Positions 1 to 13,027 of a DNA stretch of 64,000 bases are shown in pieces. The stretch is taken from contig JARCOQ010000001.1 in NCBI GenBank assembly GCA_029207755.1, positions 89,329,637 to 89,393,636 of the forward strand, given 5' to 3'. Within the stretch, counting starts at the first letter, position 1. The number at the start of each line of letters is the position of its first letter. The notes under the pieces are model-generated. The model did no database searches and was not told the DNA's origin. It saw only the letters and a program-made list of their open reading frames with translations. This DNA is from Chamaea fasciata (Eukaryota; Chordata; Aves; Passeriformes; Sylviidae). A program made the position numbers and the translations under genes.

Positions 1-1999
1 TGACATTCTGAAGAAGAGCTGAGTCTTTAGAGTTTGGAGTATTATGTAAGCAACTGGAGTGGACTCTGTACCACATGAACATGGTAAATTCCCAATTGTC
101 TCCCCTACTGCAAAAGATGTACTTGAAGTTTTAGAAAAAAGGAATTAAAATTATTTATATGTATCAGGGATATATATATACTCCATCAAGTAAAATCCTT
201 TAACTAGTTCATAGTAAAGCAGAAAAATAAGTGCAAAAATGTATGCCTTATTTATCACAGGCATTTCTTTGGTTTTGCCCCACTAAGCACAATGAGCAAA
301 GAACGTTCTTTCATGTAGTCAGATGTTCCACTAGGCAGCAACTGCAGCTATTGAGTTTGCTGCTGTTGCACGTGATGTTAGAACTCGTGCAGAACCACTA
401 AGAATATTCTTTAACATATCTGGCCATTCGCCATTTCTCTCCCTAGAGTTCAAACCAATTGCAACTTTCCTGCCATTGACAGGCTGTAGATTAAAGCACA
501 GATTATCTGACTTTGTCCAAGTGATGTTGCAAATCAACATTGAGGCTGAGAGCTGAATAAAGCTGTCTGGCTTCCAGCCCTCCTTACTCTCTATTTTTCC
601 AGTACCTGCTAATTCAGATTACCATGAATTTTGGACCTGGGTGAATTTTAGGGTTTTTTTTTCTTTTTTAACTTAGGGTACCCAATGTATTTTGCACGGT
701 TAATAAAAATTATACAGTGGGATCAGAAAATCTGATGGGAGAGAATTTAATACATGTAATCTTAGTACCCTTGCTCCTTATGGTATACTAAGAAGCACTT
801 TTCTCCACTGAAGTGAGAGCCACAGCTGACAAAGAATAATGAAAACAAGTCACAGGTTGGTTCTACTGTAATAGTAAATAATGCACATCCTCTTCATTTT
901 TATTTAATTGAGAAAACATATTTTATTCATTAAGTTTGGAGTTGTGCCTATCCACCTTCCACATCTGAGCAGCATTCAAGGGGGAAGACACAAAGGAATG
1001 ATAGGAGTATTCAGAAGACTTGCATTTTTGTTAAGCCCAAGACCAAAAAGACCATACTGTTGTATGTGCCTGCCTTTGTTACAGAAGGTGGATTGCCTTT
1101 GTTCTTCTGCAAACTTGCTCAAAATAGAGCCAGTCTTATGAAATCCTGGTGCTGAAAATGCGTAAAACCAGAAAAAAGTTTATCATTTGCATAATAAGTA
1201 ATTAAAAGGAAATGCTAGGATAAAATTTGCATAAAAATTAGGGTATCTGACTCACAGTAATGTCTTAGAAGGCCAGATTTGAGAGTACTGTATTGAGTTC
1301 CAACTCATTCCATCTACCACTTTACTATTCTAAATAATTTTTAAAGTTACATCTCTGAGGTAGGACAAGTTCTCTGATTACAATTTCATTAAACAATGAA
1401 ACACGGTAGTCCATAAACCACTGCCACTTTTGCCTGGCTTAAAAACAAATTGATAAAATCTGCAGGTTTATCCCACTCAGACCCCCTGCTAAACAGATCC
1501 CTTCCAACTATTTCCTAATGGACTGGCCTCTGTGTAGGGGTTTTTTTCTGACATCTTCCATCACTCAAAAACAAACACATTCAGGTAAGGTATATAAAAA
1601 AGGTTTTCTTCCGCTGATGATCTTTGTTTTTAAGACTGCCCCTACACATCACAAAATCTGAATTCCACTTGATAAAAATTCTCTCTGTTGGTGCTGTAAT
1701 GCCAAAATACAAATCTACAGCAATCACTAAAGCAAAGGACAGATAGCACATTTTTAGGTGAGGTCACGACAAGTTTTTCTCGGCTGGCTGCGTCTCTGGG
1801 GGAGTGCTCCTGATGTCAAGTCACTGCAAAATGCAGGACCTCGGTTTCACGGGTCTTCATTTCTGCTTTCCTCTTGCCCCCTCTGAAAGCTACCTCGTAT
1901 TTCAAGTATCCTTTACATATTTTTATGTAAAGGTAGATATATTATGCCTTCAGATCGCTCACCCTAAGATGCTATTTAACCCTTTCTTCTGGGCTAAAC
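1..1999. other. No recognisable gene; possible intron of the left gene
   Basis: AT-rich sequence with scattered stops. The 69-codon frame at 331-540 and 77-codon frame at 908-1141 show no family signature. If the CpG island at 2000-3100 drives a minus-strand gene, this would be its first intron. Confidence 0.6.
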
Positions 2000-2395
2000 C
2001 TGTAGGCTCTTCTGCCACCTCCACTACACGCACACCTCCGGCTCCAAGGGCGGGGGCATCCAAGGGCTCGGCGCCCCGCTTCCCACCGGCTCTACAGCCG
2101 CCTGCCTCAGAATCAGATCATCTTACGCTGATTAAGAGAGTTCAGGACCGGCACCGCTTGACAGCCGGGTCTGCACAAACAAGCCGAGGGTATTTTTAAT
2201 AACCCGTCGGCTGCCGGGACCCGGGGAGGGGGCTAGGGCACAGCCGAAAGCAGCCTCGGAGTCGCTCCCGGCGCTGACGGGGGGCTCGGGGGAGGAAATC
2301 GGGCTTCGACCCAAAGAGGATCCCTCGCATGCCGTGGTATTCAGCTTGGGTCTCCCCTCTCCCGGCCCAGATTACTCCCTTCCCACTTATCACCC

Positions 2396-2423
2396 GGGGG
2401 AAGGGAGGGAGGCAGGGAGGGGG
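2396..2423 (+). other. G-quadruplex-type motif
   Basis: Five G-runs of three or more (2396-2400, 2403-2405, 2407-2409, 2415-2417, 2419-2423) are separated by loops of one to five bases, a textbook G4 pattern inside the CpG island. Confidence 0.75.
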
Positions 2424-2732
2424 AAGGTTTTCCGTGCGCAGCCCGGCACAGGTGACAGGAGGGAAGTCGAGGGGCAGCGCGGTCCCTGACCCAGATAGCT
2501 CCGGAGCACTTGCCCGCCCAAGGAATAACTCTGCCGCCCTGCCGCCCCCGGCCGAGCCCCAGAGTCGTCCCCTCATCACTTTCCCCTATCCCCAAGATGT
2601 CCGCTGCGGCTGCTCCTGCCGCCGCCACCGCCGGGAGTGCACCCGCGGCCCCGGCCGCGCCTGCCCGGGGCCAGGAGGGTCGGGCCGCTCCCGGCATCCC
2701 GCCCCTCCCGCCGCCGCCTGCTCTTGAGTTAC

Positions 2733-2900
2733 CTGTTTTGATGACCCGCGTCGGCTTTTTTTCCCCCCTCCTCTATGCAATGAAAATCCGCCGCCGGTCA
2801 CTCGCTCCCCCCCTCCCTCGCCTAGCCGCTGCTCTCCTTCCTCCTCCTCCTCCTCCTCTTCCTCCTCCTCCTCCTCCTCCTCAGCGGGAGCCCGTGTCAG
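2733..2900 (-). other. Putative non-coding first exon with splice donor
   Basis: On the minus strand, sequence from about 2900 through a GGA-rich tract ends AAAACAG followed by GTAACT at 2732-2727, a good donor. The start is not defined. The exon has no clear ATG-initiated reading frame of note, so it would be 5' UTR. Confidence 0.35.
2836..2881. repeat. (CCT)n / (GGA)n tract
   Basis: Nearly pure CCT triplets with one CTT interruption, within the left CpG island. On the minus strand it would be a GGA tract in the putative first exon. Confidence 0.9.
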
Positions 2901-3885
2901 TCAGTCACATCAGCTGCCCGGGCAGGCAGGGAGAGCAATGCCCGGCAGCTTCCGGGAGTTCCAAATAAAGACAAGTCCAGAAAGGGAGAGAGACGGTGGC
3001 AGAGATGGAGAAAGAAAGCAAAAAGTGGGTGGAGTGTGAAAATGGAGAGAGAGAGGGAGAGGGAGAGGTGTCTCACGGCGGCGGCGGGGAATGTGCGGGG
3101 AAATGGCAGTGGTGGTGCATCACGGAGGAGCAGGGGAGAGTGCAGGCAACCCAGAATGGAGGACTCCCATGGCCGCTGATATGGTGGCCCTGCTTTTGCC
3201 CATCGGGCACGACTGGAGAGGGCTGGAAGTGAGCACCCCACATGACACTGGCCTGGTCCACAGTGGGAAAGAAGAGTTGGCCCCGTGTGGAAACCATCAG
3301 ACCCCTCCCCTCACATGGCAGGGAAGGTCAAGGGCAGCTTCATGTACACCTGGATACTTCATTGCCTACTCTGGGCTGGACTAAACTGTGCCAACCTGAC
3401 CACAGCTGTAGCTGGGCTCATGGTGGGGCTGCTGCCTTCATTCAGTGTGGTCATGGAATTAGGACTTCCAGTGGGCAAACCCTTGTGCTTAGGCCTCATT
3501 TGTCAGGCTCTCCAGGCTTTGCACCAGTATGTACCCCTTGCCAAATGTAAAGCATGAGTGTTCTGCAATTGTGTGGTGCTTGTCACCACATGGTCCCAAG
3601 GGACATTCACCTGAAATCTGCTTCATGTGCTTGGATCAAATGAGTTGGTTTTCTGCACAGAAGTCTTGGGAGAAGACCGTGAATTCACAGCCTCTAGAGA
3701 AACAGTTTGCTCTTGAATGGAAAAAAAAAAAACCCAAACATTAGTTGGTGATAATAAAAAAGACCACATATATTTTTCAAGTCAATACATTTTTCAAGTC
3801 AACCATGTGGTCATGTAAAAACCAGTAGTACAATTTTCTATCAAATATATAGCTTATTTTAGAAGAATTTATGTTTCATTTCTGG

Positions 3886-3921
3886 TTTCATATGTTTCAT
3901 ATGTTTCATATGTTTCATATG
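3886..3921. repeat. 9-bp tandem repeat, four exact copies
   Basis: The unit tttcatatg is repeated four times without mismatch. Confidence 0.95.
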
Positions 3922-6900
3922 GTCTGACAACACCACTATAAAACATAGAACATAAGGATTTGTTTTAATTGTGCAGTAGTTAAATGTGGGCCAAGAAAAC
4001 TCATATTTTAACCAGAATGCCATGGTTAATAGCAGCTCACAGACCTCACGTGCCTGAAGTCGGCATTAAGCAAAAGCAAGCAGACTGCAAAGATCTGTCT
4101 GGGATCCAAACTCAGTAGTGCAGACAATGTAATTGGCATTGGAAATTGCAAAAAAATCACTGGTGCAGTTTCGTGTATGAAGTGAAATGAACTAGTTCTC
4201 CTTGGCATGTACAAGCAGCCTGATGAAATCAACAGAACAGCACATGTTTTAAACTAGAGGGTCTTGTCAAACCTTCCAAGAGGGTAAAGGTAGTATGGAA
4301 TTGAAGACCTGATTTAAAAAATGCACAGAAAACAGAAACTACTCAAGAGAATTGAGAAACTAGCCCAGAAGATCTCCTTCCAGAAGGAAAACTCAAAAGG
4401 ATTAAGAAACAGTGAAACTACTACACTTACAGTAAAGCTCCAGGTCTGTATTTCTTACAGCTCAGAGAAAAAAAATCTCAGGACTCGACCAGTGTCAGCA
4501 TGGTAAGTTGAAAGTTTAGGACGATGAATGCAATAGAGTTTCTGTAGAATGTCAATTTAATTTGAGAAAATGTATTGTAGTTAAGTGATGAAAAGTTTTA
4601 TAAGCTCTTATAGTAAGAGCTCAGTTGAGCACTTCGCATCATCCTCTTACATAATGGGCATACAGAAAAGAAGGAGAAACTATGAGACATTTATTTTGTA
4701 TGGAAAGTTTTCCGAGGCTACCAAACCACCAGATGCCCTGCATGTTTAAAGCACGTCTGTAATCCATCTTTGCTCCTGTCTTCTAGTGCTTTCTTCACAA
4801 AACAGTCAAGTTATTTCTTCTCATCCCAAGGAGAATTTTGGCAAGCCTAAAAGGCTTAGGCTAAGGTGAAAGCAACAAGAAGAAATAATAAATTTAGTAA
4901 GAAGAGAAAAAAGGGAGATTCAGTAACTGTAAAGTGACCTCATAAAAGGCAGGAAACCCAATGCCAAGCAAAGATACAAGACGTAGTGCCTGAAAATGCT
5001 AGAGAAAAAAGCCTTGCAGTTTCTGTAACAAATAAAGGTAATCTGAACGGGCAGTTCTAATAAAGAGCTTCATAATTTTCAATTCAGGCTGAGCAACATC
5101 CCCCTAAAGAGAAGCAAGAAATGAGAGATGTGCAAATTTTGGACTTTCCAAAATATTGTATGTGCAAAAAAATTGACTAGATGGCATGCATTTGTTCTCT
5201 CCCATCAGGAAAAGGGCTTGGACAGCATTAAAGAATAAGTTTTGAAAGTGGTATTGGAATTGGCATCAAGTGAAACACTGAGCAAGGAATGACTGGAACA
5301 TCAGGCTTTGGGGCTGGCCACTTTGCCCTCAAACTAACAATACATTCAGATATACAGAACACACATTGATGCTTGTATTTCAAGCATGTATTTCAACATA
5401 AACAGTTAAAGATTTTTTATCTATGTACTTTTTTTAGTGAGGACAGGGTCACCAACTTCCAGATCAAAACATCCCAAAAAAGCCTTAAAATTCTAACTTA
5501 GGCCACAGTCCTCTTGAAATTTTGAGGAGCTCTTAAGCAAGAGGTGCAGTAATAGCCATCTTGCAGGAAGTTACCCAGTTAATATGTAGCAGCTCATGGA
5601 GTGCAGTGGATTTGATTTAATATAACTTTATGATTCTTTTTTTCATTTTACTTACTAACTTTGTTGCTGCAGACAATCTGTGCCAAGGCTGGCATGTTTT
5701 ATTCCCTTTTATAGAAGCGTGTATTTCTAAAGTTGTGCAGGGATCCCAAAGTACACATCAGAAGCCGTAGATACAGGCTATCAAAATCTCTGTAGAATGA
5801 CAGCATTGTAACCTACTTTAAAGAAAATACTCTGGTGCATCTTTTATTTGCATACACATTTTTTTTTCACAGAAGAAGACGTGAAAATGTTAATTCTTAC
5901 TTTCCTAGTCTGTGTTGAAAATGGACTTTCAATGTGTATGTTTGTAAAATTTCTCTGTTGATGAAAGTTGCACCTAAGTGATTCGTAGATGAGTCTGGAG
6001 AAAACCTCAAGTATTGTTGCTCATTGCCTTGATTTTGTGCAGTCTATCTTTGCTGGGGCAATGCAGAAAATATGGATTAAAATTGCAGAAGCACTTACTG
6101 AAGTGAAAAGAAATTGAAATATCATGTGCAAATCTTGGTAGTGTGATTTGCTAGATCTGCTTAAATAATATTGGAGTGCATTCAGGACATGTCAAGATGG
6201 CTTTTGCTTACCAAATCTGGTGTTTAGTCTACAGAACTTGAAAAACAGCATGTAGCTAATTAACAAAATGGATCCGTGAAGACCCCTTTGTGGTTATCTT
6301 GCACAGATCAAGTGTCAAAACATGCAGAAAAAAATAAAGGGAAGATTCCGCCAGAGAAGTGGACTGCTTTTCCTCTTTCCAACTGGGGTGAAATCTGTCA
6401 TCATTCAAACAGTTCACCTGTAAAATATGCAGGCAGATTCAAATTACATTTAATTTCATAGCTGTCACTCCACTGCTTTTTTATCTCTTCTCTGGATTCT
6501 TTTTTATGCAGTAAGCTCTGGGGGTGTGGGCTCTCATAATTGTACATTAATTAGTTGCGTGCTTCTTTTTAGACATTGCAACATAGAAAGTTAAGTAATA
6601 AGCACGCGCTTACCATTAAGTATGTGAGTAATGGCATCCCTGTGTAGCAGAGCACTTAAGCATTCCCATTGTATTTAAGCAGCTTGTCACATAGGGATGG
6701 AATTACTCACTTGTTTATAATTCAGTGTACATTTAAGGGTTTTGCTGAATCCAAGGGGAAATTGTTCTGATCTCACAAATACTAGTGTTTGTGACTACTT
6801 TCACTAATGGTGGTTTTGTGGTTTAATTCAGTTCTGTAGAGATTTTGGGAAAGCTCTTCAGTGGATATGGTAGGCTTGGGCCTCAGCTCTGCTAAGTATT

Positions 6901-9448
6901 TACATTGCCTTGTCTATTGATGATTGTGGGATATGGGCTCACGTTGTGTTCTTGCTAAACAACCTGTTTTATACACTGCTGCATTTTGATATGGATTTCA
7001 AGTGAAGTTTTGTTGTTTTCATTTAGTTACAGGCAGAAATTTGCAAGGAACTTTTAGTGAGGATGATTTGACTGAGGAAATCTTCCAGTTATGTGAGTGT
7101 AGTGTTATTGTGCCACCTTGAATGCTCTCGCTGTGTATCAAACCTATGGAAGCAGTAGTCAAAAGGAGTTACAAAGTCTTACTCATTGGTCAGTGCTAGT
7201 TTTCCCATTTTAGAATCCTATCATTTCTGTATAAGCTTCCAGGTTCTGTTTTTACCTTCCTTTCAATCTGGGATGCAGAGGATTCCTTAAGAGAGACTGG
7301 CAGTATTCTCTAGTGAGGCCCCAGCACAACTAAACAAAGCTAGGTACTGCTTCCAGCTTAGTAGCTGAATGCACTGTTTTGCTTTGGTAGAGTTTCAGGA
7401 CAACTTTACCATGATGCTGGCTCACTGTTCCAGACCCAGATGTTAGCTCTGAAGCATCTTAGGAGGATAGTTGCTGCTGGTTAAATGTTCATGCTCTCAA
7501 CCTGGTCTTTGCCAGTGCTTTGTAATCCATCTGCAACAGAGGAAAGTGCAAGTGCACCGAACAAAACTAAATAAAGTGTTTTGTGGTCATCTTCATTCCA
7601 CAGCTTCTTTGACTCATTCCACATGTTCCACCATCCCTGAAGCTCCAGTCACTTTCAGCATGTGCAATTGGGTCAGGCATGGAAGTCTGGTGTTTTAAGT
7701 TGTGTATTCTTGTGGCTGCATTTTTTTCTTAGTAGATAACATTTTTTTCCTTGTCTGCTGCTGTGTTTCTTTCATCACCATGTGTATGATGGCATCACTG
7801 TCATCATCGGAGCTCGTCAAGACTTGCTGTGTCTAGATCATCAGTAAAATACATCAGTCTTCTTCATGTACTACTGGCAGTTAAAATCCCTCATTTAGTG
7901 ATCAATCAAAGTAATTTTTGCTTATTGCTGAGGAGATTCTGACATGACTTCCTTTTTTTCTCCAGTAAATCCAGGTTGCAGTTTGTTTCTTTTTTTCCAT
8001 CTCCTAGAGGTAGAAAGCATAGAGTCAGCTCTAAACTTTTTCCTGGGCAGACTGACAAGTGATTCCCTGAGATCAGTATTCTTTTTGCATAGGAAAACCC
8101 TGACAGCTGGTGCAGCAGAGGCACTGAAAAATCCAGATGCACAGAAAATAAGATTTTTTTTTTCCTGAAAAGATGGGGATATTTGAGATTGTTTTTGTTA
8201 ATGAATTCAACGTTTACTGTGCAAACCACTACGCTAGAAACTTTTTTTGTTTGTTTAAAATACAGAATCACCTGATTCTAGGGAATGGTGCTTTAAAGAA
8301 AACACCTAATTGTGCAAAATTTGTGGTAAAATCACATGAATTGATAACTTGATAAGATCTTTTTACAGAGAACACTTTTTAAGATATAATCAAACAGCAA
8401 TGTGGGCAGACAACCAATGTGTATTGGTTATAAAGATTGGATATAAAGATATAAATTTAGTGTTGTTCCAAGCATTTAAATACACTGTGCCCTTATTTAA
8501 ACAGTGGTTCCTAAGTAGTGTAACCCCAGTTGTGGTCATTATAGGCCGAGTAAGTCAAAGAAAAAGTCCCTTAGAGACAGAATTCCTCTGTTCTTCCACA
8601 GCAGTTAATAAGCTACCAGGTGACATTTGCTAGCCCCTTCTCCCAATCCTGTACCTAGTTGGTTTTGTCCATCTCCAAGCTTCTTTGCACTATGTGGGTG
8701 AGGGGAAAGCAAGAAAAGCACTTAGTCCCTGTTAGATCAGTTCACTCAGGCAGTAAATAAAGACCTTTACCTCGACATAGTCACCGTACTTGGTCTTCTC
8801 CTGTAAGAACCCATTTAGCTATTGACAGGTATCTTCTGTAAATACACTTACTACCCTAATATAGAGGGGTCAAACCTATGAGTTTTGAATGTGAGTCTTT
8901 GAAATATTTCACCTAGTTCTGGAAAGAATCTGAGGTGATTTATGCTTTTCCCATGCAGAATGCCAGCCGCGACAGCAATGTGAACTTTCTCCTGCTCTTT
9001 CGACCTCTCCCTCAACCAAGAACTTGAAGAGTCAGGATATCTCAATTTTATATCCTCCTGCAAAATGACACTGCTGGCAAGGATCCCTAGGTACAGTACA
9101 TTACTTATATTATTATGCAGTTTTGTCAGACTAAATTATTATTTTGCAATTTATGACTACCTAGATTAGAGATGCAGAGCTCATCAGGCACAGCAGTATA
9201 GAGCGTAGCAGAGTCATTTACTCTAGTTTTTATATTCTTCATGGCAAATGGAGTGGCTTTTTTTTATTTTACAGTATTTTGAGAGCTTTTTAAGACTAGA
9301 CCCCTTTTCTGAAATCTGTCCTTCTCAATACATGATTTCTCCATACATCTGTGGCAGAAGGATTTCCTCTGTCAAATAAAGAAGGTTTTATTTTGGAAAT
9401 ATAAAGCAAAAAAAGGTTTTAGGATTAATCAAGCCAAGGAACAGAACA

Positions 9449-9530
9449 GACTAGACTAGACTAGACTAGACTAGACTAGAATATTTCAGTTGGAAAGGAC
9501 CTACAAATGATCATCTTGTCCAAATAGCCA
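9449..9530 (-). mobile_element. Short CR1 3' end with pentanucleotide tail
   Basis: The plus strand reads agttggaaaggacctacaaatgatcatcttgtccaa (in two runs), the complement of a CR1 3' end. It is directly preceded by about six ctaga units at 9451-9480, in the place where CR1 elements carry their short 3' terminal repeats. Confidence 0.8.
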
Positions 9531-12500
9531 CATTACCTTCCTTTTTATTTCTTTTTTTCAAAAAGGAAAGAGGAACAAAGTAAAGTAACAAAACATAAAA
9601 AATAGTAATGAAACACACTTAATTGTAATATTTAAAATGGACTGGAGGAACTATAAATATTTCACACTGATGGGATGAAATCCTGGTTCTCCTCAAGTTA
9701 GTGAGTGTTTTGTTGCTGGCTGACAGGGTCAGCATTTCACCCTACATGTCTGAATGAATGTTTTCCTTGAATAAATGTAGGCCAATCATTTAGGTATCAG
9801 AAATAATATTTTTGTTTCAAAACCAGTCATTTATTTCATTCTTATTTTCTTGTTTCCCTGTATTTACAAAGGCTCTCCATATACTGCACTGTGTTTCTAA
9901 AAGCTATCATTTTCTTCAGAAAAGAATATTGTTTGCTCTCATGAATAATTTATCTTGGAGTTCTCTTTTAATCCCTCATCAAATGTGCCATTCTTGTATC
10001 TTCATAAAGGAAGAGAAAGGAAAACAACCCTCTAAGGCTGATCTATGAATTAGACCATGAACATTAAAATATATAAAACCTTGGTATAAATAAGGACTTC
10101 AGTTTTGATTCTAATTCAGTTGTATCAGTACCTCTGGAACAATACTATTAGTTATACACAGATTTTCACTATTTTAACTAACTTATCACAGAGTATAAGA
10201 AAAGGACCATGAAAGATAAATATGATGAAGATTTGATATTTAACCTTGAGCTAATAAGACTAACAATATATGTAGGTTTTGCAGGGAAAAAAGAAATGCT
10301 TAGAGTACAATATAAATTAAACAGTGAATAGAATGCAATTTATAATATTTGTGAAACAAATAGTTGATACAAGAACTTTTAATCCAAGTTCCTATATATC
10401 CCATTAGGTTGAAGTATCAATAGTTTAGCTGCAAAGGAAGAAACCTAGAAGCACCTTCATAGACAATCTGTGGCCTACAGATGCTTGTTATTAGATTACT
10501 ACTGTTCATTTGATGTGCACATTAGATTAGCAAGAGACCTTTCTGCGTCCCAGTGAAGTTCAGGTCTATCTTGCCCCTCTGATCTGTAGGAGGTCATCTA
10601 CCTCTACTACCCAGCTGCTGAGCTTGGACATCTCCAACTCATTTCCCCACTATAAAATAGACTCAGGCACTGCAGATTGTGGAAAGTGTGTTTAAAGCAT
10701 CAGAACTGTATGTTGTGGTATTTATAAAAGCTTAAATGGTTTTAATGAAAGTAGTTGGGTATTGCCATGAGGAATGTATTTACAAAGTCAAGCCAGTATT
10801 AAATGCACTCATCTGTGGCATGGCTTATAAAATGTTGTTCATGTATCTGAGCAGACCAATCCTGAAATGTCAGCCTCTTCCAGCCACCAGCTTCATTCAG
10901 CCCATAACAGTCAGCTAAACCTGTTCTGCTTACCTGTGGTTGGCTGCCTCACATGGTTCAGCGCTTTGTCTGTGGCTTCTGTCATCTCTTGTGTACCATA
11001 GAGATCAGCAAAGTCAGGGGCTGGACTGGGGGCCTCAGGCAGTGAATTGATGAGAGTTCTTCTGCGAAGCACTTAATAAAAGGAAAATAAAATGTGTCAT
11101 AGGAACAATGGAATGAAATCTTCTGGGGAAGCAAAAGATAAGGTGGTTCCCTTAACATTCTTGGAACCACAGGCTTATCATCAGCTGTGCTGAACAACAC
11201 ATACAATCCCTTTCCTGAGTCATTCATCAGTATTTATAGCGTTTCATCAGCATTAATGTTATAAAATTTAAGAAGTTTAAATATTTCTGAAGTGCAGCTC
11301 TTCCAGGAATCCCTGTGGTATTAGTATCTTCCTTAAAATGTTAATTTTGGTGTTACTGAACAAATTTGGTAGAGAACCTGATGTGCTGCACATATGGAAG
11401 TTGCTGGAGATTGATTATCCTGATTATTGTGATACAGGTCCCCAGCCTGAAGGTTGTATGTATATCTTCTGTTCAATGAGGGAAAGCAGAATAGAAAGGA
11501 CTATTGTTGTTTTAGTATTGCTAGTTATTTTGATATTTGTTACTACATTTTCCACTTTCCTGTTGTCATTTTGGATGTCAGTGCTATAACATCAGACTCA
11601 GGCTTTTTAATGCTTTTATTTTCTGAAATGCAAATACTAATTTTCAAGAGTTCAACCAAAACTCAAAAGTTGCAATGTCACATTTCTGACTGTGGGCTGA
11701 GTGACAACAAATAACAAGCATTAGACCCCCTTAGTACAGACGAAAATACACTTATATATATTAATGTTTCCTGATACTCTCCAGGAGAATAATGATGAGC
11801 AGAAGCTCAGCTCATCAGAGGTGTTTAGGTCTACAAAAATGCATTTCAGTTCAGAGAATGGATGGATGATGGGCAGTGCGCCTGTATGCGTCCAGGGGCT
11901 GTTTTTAGTAGTTGGAAGTTCATACTGGAGCTTTTCTGAGCAAAACACCGGCTTTAGTCCATTTTTGCTTGAGGGAGAGCCTCAGGTTTAAAGGTCTGTT
12001 TGTTCCAGGGTGATTGAAGTCAGCACAAGTTCAGTCATTGATTTGAGAGTGTGGGTGGCAGTTCTTAGGGGTCCACTCCTATCCAGCCAAAGTCCACTTG
12101 AGTAGCTACCATTATTTAATAGAAGATAGCTCTAATTCAGGAAATAATTAGTAAAAATGTCCCCAAACCTTGTACAGCTGAATCAGCTCACCTTTGAAAG
12201 AGCCTCTTTCCTTCAGATAGTGGCGCTATTGACAGGAACAGCAGTAGCAGCTGCTGTGTGGGAGTGTGTGTGTGTCTTGCCCGGCAACCTCATTCACTGG
12301 CAGTGGATTTCACCTCCCACGCTCCACCTGCGGAGGCCGGGACTACTCAGTTTCTATCCAGCAGCGGTGAATGCAGCCTGGCCTTAATACTTGGCTGGAA
12401 AGCAGTTGCAGTTTCCCTATTTCAAAATTTTTGGATGCTGGAAACACGCACCCATCTCCCCATCAAATAAAAAGTCATGACTTTCAGGATAGGTGGAAAG

Positions 12501-12968
12501 GTGTGATTGCACACAGAATGATAAACAGAAATTAACCAGTGTTCTATTGGGATTGGTTTGTCGTGTGTGTGTATAGATGTACAGACACATAGAGTGATCT
12601 ACTTGTGTAAGGAATTGCAGTACGAATAGTCATAGTGGCTGCTCCTCTTTCGTCACTTACACACATTGAACTGGAGACTGTGCTGTTAAAATACTCCATC
12701 AAGAACAAAGAAACATCTGGTTTTCCCTCTTACTATTTTTTTTTGCCAGTACTTCTTTAGTTTGTAACTTTAAAGAAAAATAGCCACATTAACTTTCATT
12801 TAATTTTGTTTTTGTTTTATTTGTATGATAGAATATGTAAAATACAATGCATAAAATTGCATCACGTGTAATAAAATATATTTAACATTAATTAGTACTT
12901 ATAAGTAGAATAAAATATATAGTTTATTCAATTTATGAGGTATAGAACAGATATAAAAATATCTATCA

Positions 12969-13027
12969 GAGAATCACAGAATTTTTTATGTTGGAAGGGT
13001 CCTGTTGAGGTCATCTAATCCACTGGC
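12969..13027 (-). mobile_element. Short CR1 3' end, minus orientation
   Basis: The plus strand reads agaatcacagaat, then gttggaagggtcctgttgag and gtcatctaatccac. This is the complement of a CR1 3' end. Confidence 0.85.

Larger units (their letters stand above)
2000..3100 (-). promoter_or_regulatory. CpG island, probable promoter (CAP2 candidate by gene order)
   Basis: This is a second GC-rich, CpG-dense block in AT-rich DNA. It contains a CCT repeat (2836-2881), a G-tract cluster (2396-2423) and a minus-strand consensus donor CAG/GTAACT at 2733/2732. In mammals CAP2 follows RBM24 on the same strand, and here that would place a CAP2 promoter to the left on the minus strand. No CAP2 coding sequence is visible in the first 2.7 kb, so the gene identity is inference. 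The open frames at 2510-2968, 2341-2697 and others on both strands are Pro/Ala-rich compositional frames. A plus-strand or bidirectional transcript is also possible. Confidence 0.7.

Noticed and set aside
1..2732. CAP2 coding exon 2
   Set aside because: No matching start-region peptide found on the minus strand; probably beyond the left edge.
2510..2968. 152-codon Pro/Ala-rich plus-strand frame in the left CpG island
   Set aside because: Low-complexity translation of CCG/CCT repeats, with several equally long frames on both strands and no known family.
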